From assembly GCA_900116485.1 (NCBI GenBank), contig FPAX01000001.1:310001-374000 (forward strand): DNA of 64,000 nucleotides, written 5' to 3'. Within the stretch, counting starts at the first letter, position 1, and every line of letters begins with the position of its first letter. The notes under the pieces are model-generated. The model was not told the origin of the DNA, did not search any database, and worked only from the letters and a program-made list of their open reading frames with translations. Positions 60,767 to 64,000 of this stretch are shown in pieces. The stretch comes from Selenomonas sp. GACV-9. GTDB taxonomy: Bacteria > Bacillota > Negativicutes > Selenomonadales > Selenomonadaceae. Position numbers and translations under genes: made by a program.

Positions 60767-62298
60767 TCGTTGGTTTCCCCCTGTTTTCCGTAGGCCTCTT
60801 CGAGAAGCTGCCTGCGTTTTTCGATATAGATATCCACATCACGCAGATACGTCACCAAATCCTTGGCATTGAACGATGACTTCATGCGCTTGCGCGCAAA
60901 ATCGACCACCTTGGTAGTCGCCGAACCGCCGATTCCAAGGATTGTCTGGTGCTCCTCCATGATCTGGATGTTATACATACCTTCGGCGCCAGGACGGCAG
61001 CAACCTACATTCTCAAGGTCGCCGGCCATATAGCCCTGACGGTATAGATAATATGGCACATAGCCATGTTTTTCGATAAATGACATCGCGACTTCCGACA
61101 TCCTGCGCGTCTCCGCATCGCCGGGAAGGTCGACATGACGTTCCTCCATGATGAGCTTCAAGCGCGAGCCGCGCTTCAGCGCCAGCGCGTGCAGGGTGAT
61201 GTCATCCGGAGCCAGCGCCGTGACCTTTTCCATCGTATCGCGGACGTCGTCCGCCGTCTCGCCCGGCAGGCCCAAAATCAAATCCATATTGATTTCAGGA
61301 ATCCCTGCCGCCCGCAAGGCCTTATACATATCGACAACAGCCTCCGGCGTGTGCTGACGGCCGATGAGCTTCAGCGTGCGCTGCTGCATCGTCTGCGGAT
61401 TGACGCTGACGCGCGTGACATGATGGCCCGCCATCGCCTGGATCTTGGCCGGCGTGATGCTGTCGGGCCGCCCCGCCTCGACGGTGAACTCAGCGACCTG
61501 CGGCCCATAGAAAGCATTATATACCATCTGCAGCATATCCGCAAAATAGCGGTCCGGCAGTGCCGTCGGCGTACCGCCGCCGATGTAGATGTTCTGGACG
61601 GTAAAGCCATACTGCGTCACCGCGTCGCGCGCCGCCTCGAGGTCTTTGCGCAGCACTGCCATGAAGGCATCGAGCTGCTTTTCGCCCGACAGGATATTGG
61701 CCGGGAACGAGCAGTACAGGCAGCGCGTCAGGCAGAACGGGATGCCGACATAGATGCTGATGGTCTTCTCATCCGAGGTCTTCAAAAACGGCAGCTGGCG
61801 GAAAGCCATCGGCGTGATGACGCGGGCCTTCTGCTCACTGCAGGCAAAGTCCGTCATCAGCCGCTTGACGATAGCCTCCTCCTCCATGCCGTAGGAGATC
61901 CAGCGATGGACGATCTTCGTCGGCCGGACTCCATGCAGAATGCCCCAGGGTGCCTGGGGCATTCCGAGCTCTTCCACAAAGATCTGGTAGAGATTGAGCT
62001 TTATCGTGCGATTGACAGCGGCCCGTTCCAATTCATCGCGCTTGCCTACAGCCGTACGGCTATAGGCAAGACAGCTGCCATCCGCCCGGAACAGCAGCAG
62101 TGTCGTCTGCATATGCACACGCTCGCCCTCTACGGCCTCCGCTGCCCACGGCAGGCGCTTGTTGACCACCGATAGCTGCTCGTAATCATAGGCGCCGCGC
62201 CGCCCTATCACCTCAACCTTGAACAGGCTCAGGACTTCGCGCGTTATCTTGGAAATGATTTCCTTCTTTGAGTTGAGCGTAAACGATCTGACCTTCAA
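60760..62298 (-). CDS. hemZ: HemZ-type radical SAM coproporphyrinogen dehydrogenase-like protein
   Basis: A 512-residue radical SAM protein; the start is a TTG at 62298, about 13 bases after AAGGAG. The Fe-S motif is CLTRCLYC, followed by IYIGGGTPTALP and the HemZ/HemN-type C-terminus (YYLYRQGYMAGDLENVGCCRPG). HemZ is a Firmicute relative of HemN; true heme synthesis is not certain. It lies next to fur, joining iron sensing and heme chemistry. Confidence 0.9.
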   Translation of the reverse strand: MKVRSFTLNSKKEIISKITREVLSLFKVEVIGRRGAYDYEQLSVVNKRLPWAAEAVEGERVHMQTTLLLFRADGSCLAYSRTAVGKRDELERAAVNRTIKLNLYQIFVEELGMPQAPWGILHGVRPTKIVHRWISYGMEEEAIVKRLMTDFACSEQKARVITPMAFRQLPFLKTSDEKTISIYVGIPFCLTRCLYCSFPANILSGEKQLDAFMAVLRKDLEAARDAVTQYGFTVQNIYIGGGTPTALPDRYFADMLQMVYNAFYGPQVAEFTVEAGRPDSITPAKIQAMAGHHVTRVSVNPQTMQQRTLKLIGRQHTPEAVVDMYKALRAAGIPEINMDLILGLPGETADDVRDTMEKVTALAPDDITLHALALKRGSRLKLIMEERHVDLPGDAETRRMSEVAMSFIEKHGYVPYYLYRQGYMAGDLENVGCCRPGAEGMYNIQIMEEHQTILGIGGSATTKVVDFARKRMKSSFNAKDLVTYLRDVDIYIEKRRQLLEEAYGKQGETNEC

Positions 62299-62302
62299 GA
62301 GC

Positions 62303-62746
62303 TTACTGACACTCCTTGCAGATGCCGTAGAACTTCACCTGATGGTTCTCGACATGGAATCCCATCTTCTGCTCGATATCATATTCAAGGTCTTCGAGCA
62401 GGTCATCCTCAAACTCCGTGACCTTGCCGCATTTCGTGCAGATCAGATGGTGATGATGATGCTCCGACGGATTCGTAGCATTCACCTCGTAGCGGCTGCA
62501 GCCATCGCCGAACTCCATCTTCTGCAGGATACCCAAATCCGACAGCAGCTCCAGGCTCCGGTAGACCGTTGCGAGGCCAATCTCAGACTTCCTGTCCCGC
62601 AGGATGCCATGGACATCCTCGGCCGACAGATGCTCGCCCGGATGATCGAGGAAAATCTGCAGGACCGTCTGGCGCTGCGGCGTCATCTTATGCTGCCGTG
62701 CCTGCAAACGCGCCTTGAGGTCTTCCATCGTAAAAGTTTGTGCCAT
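62303..62746 (-). CDS. fur: Fur-family metalloregulator
   Basis: A 147-residue protein with the winged-helix N-terminus (MTPQRQTVLQIF...GLATVYRSLELLSDLGI), the HHHHH metal-binding segment and two CxxC pairs (CTKC, CKEC) for structural zinc. It is a ferric uptake-type regulator; Zur or PerR identity is not excluded. First gene of fur-hemZ-hisS-aspS. Confidence 0.9.
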   Translation of the reverse strand: MAQTFTMEDLKARLQARQHKMTPQRQTVLQIFLDHPGEHLSAEDVHGILRDRKSEIGLATVYRSLELLSDLGILQKMEFGDGCSRYEVNATNPSEHHHHHLICTKCGKVTEFEDDLLEDLEYDIEQKMGFHVENHQVKFYGICKECQ

Positions 62747-62812
62747 AATCTCAACTCCTTACATTGCTCTCATTTATGATCAGACTATGTCGTAATTCAT
62801 TCAAATACTAAC

Positions 62813-62841
62813 ATTATACCTTACCAGGCATCAAATATCAA
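62813..62841 (-). promoter_or_regulatory. promoter of the fur operon
   Basis: On the minus strand TTGATA (62836-62841), 17 bases, TATAAT (62813-62818), about 65 bases before the fur ATG. Confidence 0.8.
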
Positions 62842-62879
62842 ACGAATTACCAGCAAACTGCCCAATTTCACAGAAAATA

Positions 62880-64000
62880 TCAATTGCCGCTCTGGCTGCG
62901 CCCCATCGAACGCGTAACGCTATAGACATCCTTGAGCCGGCGCAGTTTCGTCACGAGCTGGCTGACCTGCGTCGAATTGCGCACGTCAAGCCCCAGTACG
63001 ATGGTCGATGTCTTGTTGCTGCGGTTCGGATTGGCATTGATGCTGTGGATGTTGATTTTCATCTCCGTCGGCACAGCCAGCACATTCGTCAGGATACCGC
63101 GGCGATCGTTGCAGACAATCTCGAGCTCCACCGTATACTGCTTATCGAGACCGATATCCCAGCTGACGTCAATGAGCCGCGAAAAGTCCGTATCCTGCAG
63201 CAGATTGGGACAATCCGTGCGATGCACCGATACGCCACGGCCGCGCGTGACAAAACCGACGATCGGATCGCCCGGAATCGGATTGCAGCAGCGGGCCAGG
63301 CGGACCATGACCCCGCTTTCGCCCTCAACGAGCACGCCATGACTGGATTTGGCCGTCTTGCCGTTCTGCTGCGGCTGTTTGAGCTTGGCAATCATCTGCG
63401 AGATGTCCGGCGGCGTGTTCTCCTTGACCTCTTTCTTATGCAGCTCGATGAGCTTGGTCATGATGCCGTGCAGCGGTACACCGCCGAAGCCCAGCGTTGC
63501 CAGCAAGTCATCCTCGCTGAGGATGTTGAACTTCTTGGCCACCTCCAGCAGGCGCCCCTCTTTCATGAGCACCTTGGGCGGATAGCCGAGATGCTTGGCC
63601 TCGTCCTTTATGAGCTCCAAGCCGCGCTCGATATTCTCCTCGCGCTTTTCCTTCTTGAACCACGAGCGGATCTTGCTGCGCGTCTCCGAGGAAGCCACGA
63701 TGTTCAGCCAGTCGCGGCTCGGGCCGTTGTTGGCCTTGTTCGTGATGACCGAGACGATATCGCCGTTCTTGAGCTTATGCTCCAGCGGCACGAGCTTGCC
63801 ATTGACCTTGGCGCCGACGCAGTGATGGCCGACCTCGGTGTGGATGCGGTAAGCAAAGTCAATCGGGATCGATCCCTTCGGCAGGTCGACGACATCGCCC
63901 TTCGGCGTGAACACAAAGACCTCATCCGAGAAGATATCGACCTTGAGTGCCTCGAAATACTCCTTCGGGTCGGAAAGCTCCTGCTGGAGATTCACCATCT
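62880..64000 (-). CDS. RelA/SpoT (p)ppGpp synthetase/hydrolase, C-terminal part
   Basis: About 373 codons are present; the gene continues past the window edge, so the hydrolase and most of the synthetase domain are outside. Visible are the TGS domain (DEVFVFTPKGDVVDLPKGSIPIDFAYRIHTEVGHHC), a helical region, the conserved-cysteine domain (RLARCCNPIPGDPIVGFVTRGRGVSVHRTDCPN) and a terminal ACT domain (LEIVCNDRRGILTNVL). The protein controls the stringent response at the ribosome. Confidence 0.95.
   Translation of the reverse strand, partial: MVNLQQELSDPKEYFEALKVDIFSDEVFVFTPKGDVVDLPKGSIPIDFAYRIHTEVGHHCVGAKVNGKLVPLEHKLKNGDIVSVITNKANNGPSRDWLNIVASSETRSKIRSWFKKEKREENIERGLELIKDEAKHLGYPPKVLMKEGRLLEVAKKFNILSEDDLLATLGFGGVPLHGIMTKLIELHKKEVKENTPPDISQMIAKLKQPQQNGKTAKSSHGVLVEGESGVMVRLARCCNPIPGDPIVGFVTRGRGVSVHRTDCPNLLQDTDFSRLIDVSWDIGLDKQYTVELEIVCNDRRGILTNVLAVPTEMKINIHSINANPNRSNKTSTIVLGLDVRNSTQVSQLVTKLRRLKDVYSVTRSMGRSQSGN

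Noticed and set aside
1..64000. tRNA, rRNA or CRISPR array
   Set aside because: I saw no tRNA T-loop/acceptor pattern, no rRNA segment and no evenly spaced direct repeats. The dispersed TGACNNGTCA palindrome is not an array.

Overview
The window looks like the chromosome of a diderm Firmicute of the class Negativicutes, probably Selenomonadaceae (Selenomonas- or Mitsuokella-like). The reasons are moderate GC content with locally AT-rich blocks, Firmicute-type ribosome binding sites with many TTG and GTG starts, HemZ, OhrR and FliB next to Gram-negative-type envelope genes, and VgrG-type injection proteins. This is inference from gene content; no rRNA or tRNA gene is present to confirm it. Both ends cut genes: an MFS transporter at the left and a RelA/SpoT gene at the right.

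Left part (1-13 kb). A partial OFA-type transporter is preceded by a clear ZTP (pfl) riboswitch with a terminator. Next comes a complete sugar-acid catabolic cluster on the minus strand: 2-keto-3-deoxygluconate kinase, KDPG aldolase, a COG3618 lactonase, an aldose 1-dehydrogenase, a FucP-like permease, a PrpR-type sigma-54 activator, a zinc L-galactonate-type dehydrogenase, tagaturonate reductase (uxaB) and altronate dehydratase (uxaA). Together they form an unbroken route from L-galactose to pyruvate and glyceraldehyde-3-phosphate. Three exact GG-N10-GC sigma-54 promoters precede its three transcription units.

Middle (13-44 kb). This is mostly housekeeping and stress genes: MATE/deformylase-like/queC, panB with a DUF2520 gene behind a structured leader, a large hybrid histidine kinase, yeiH with its divergent LysR gene, ohrR divergent from a glutathione peroxidase, a nitroreductase, a drug-type MFS gene, fliB overlapping an Fe-S aldo/keto reductase gene, a TtcA-like gene, a MetE-like gene with a LysR gene across a 16-bp inverted repeat, and an NrtR-pncA-pncB-nadE NAD operon. 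From 35.5 to 39.2 kb lies a decay zone: a frameshifted small gene, IS66 and IS256 remnants and a frame-disrupted secreted protein. queD-queE and an envelope operon (wecB-type gene, psd, pssA, processive glycosyltransferase) follow.

Right part (44.6-57.5 kb). One long minus-strand operon of 14 genes carries three VgrG/Pvc8-type spike genes, a DUF4280 (PAAR-like) protein with a variable tail, a hydrophobic pre-toxin-like protein, a pentapeptide-repeat protein, four DcrB-like proteins (one a lipoprotein) and three unrecognised conserved proteins. It looks like the spike-and-cargo part of a contractile injection (T6SS-like) system. Sheath, tube and ATPase genes are not in the window. The central cargo block is distinctly AT-rich, and a Fur-box-like sequence lies in front of the operon. 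fur-hemZ-hisS-aspS and the relA end complete the window.

A recurrent palindrome, TGACNNGTCA (usually TTGAC-NN-GTCAA), occurs about 18 times across the window, in coding and non-coding DNA. About one is expected by chance. In two places a pair of copies builds a terminator hairpin.
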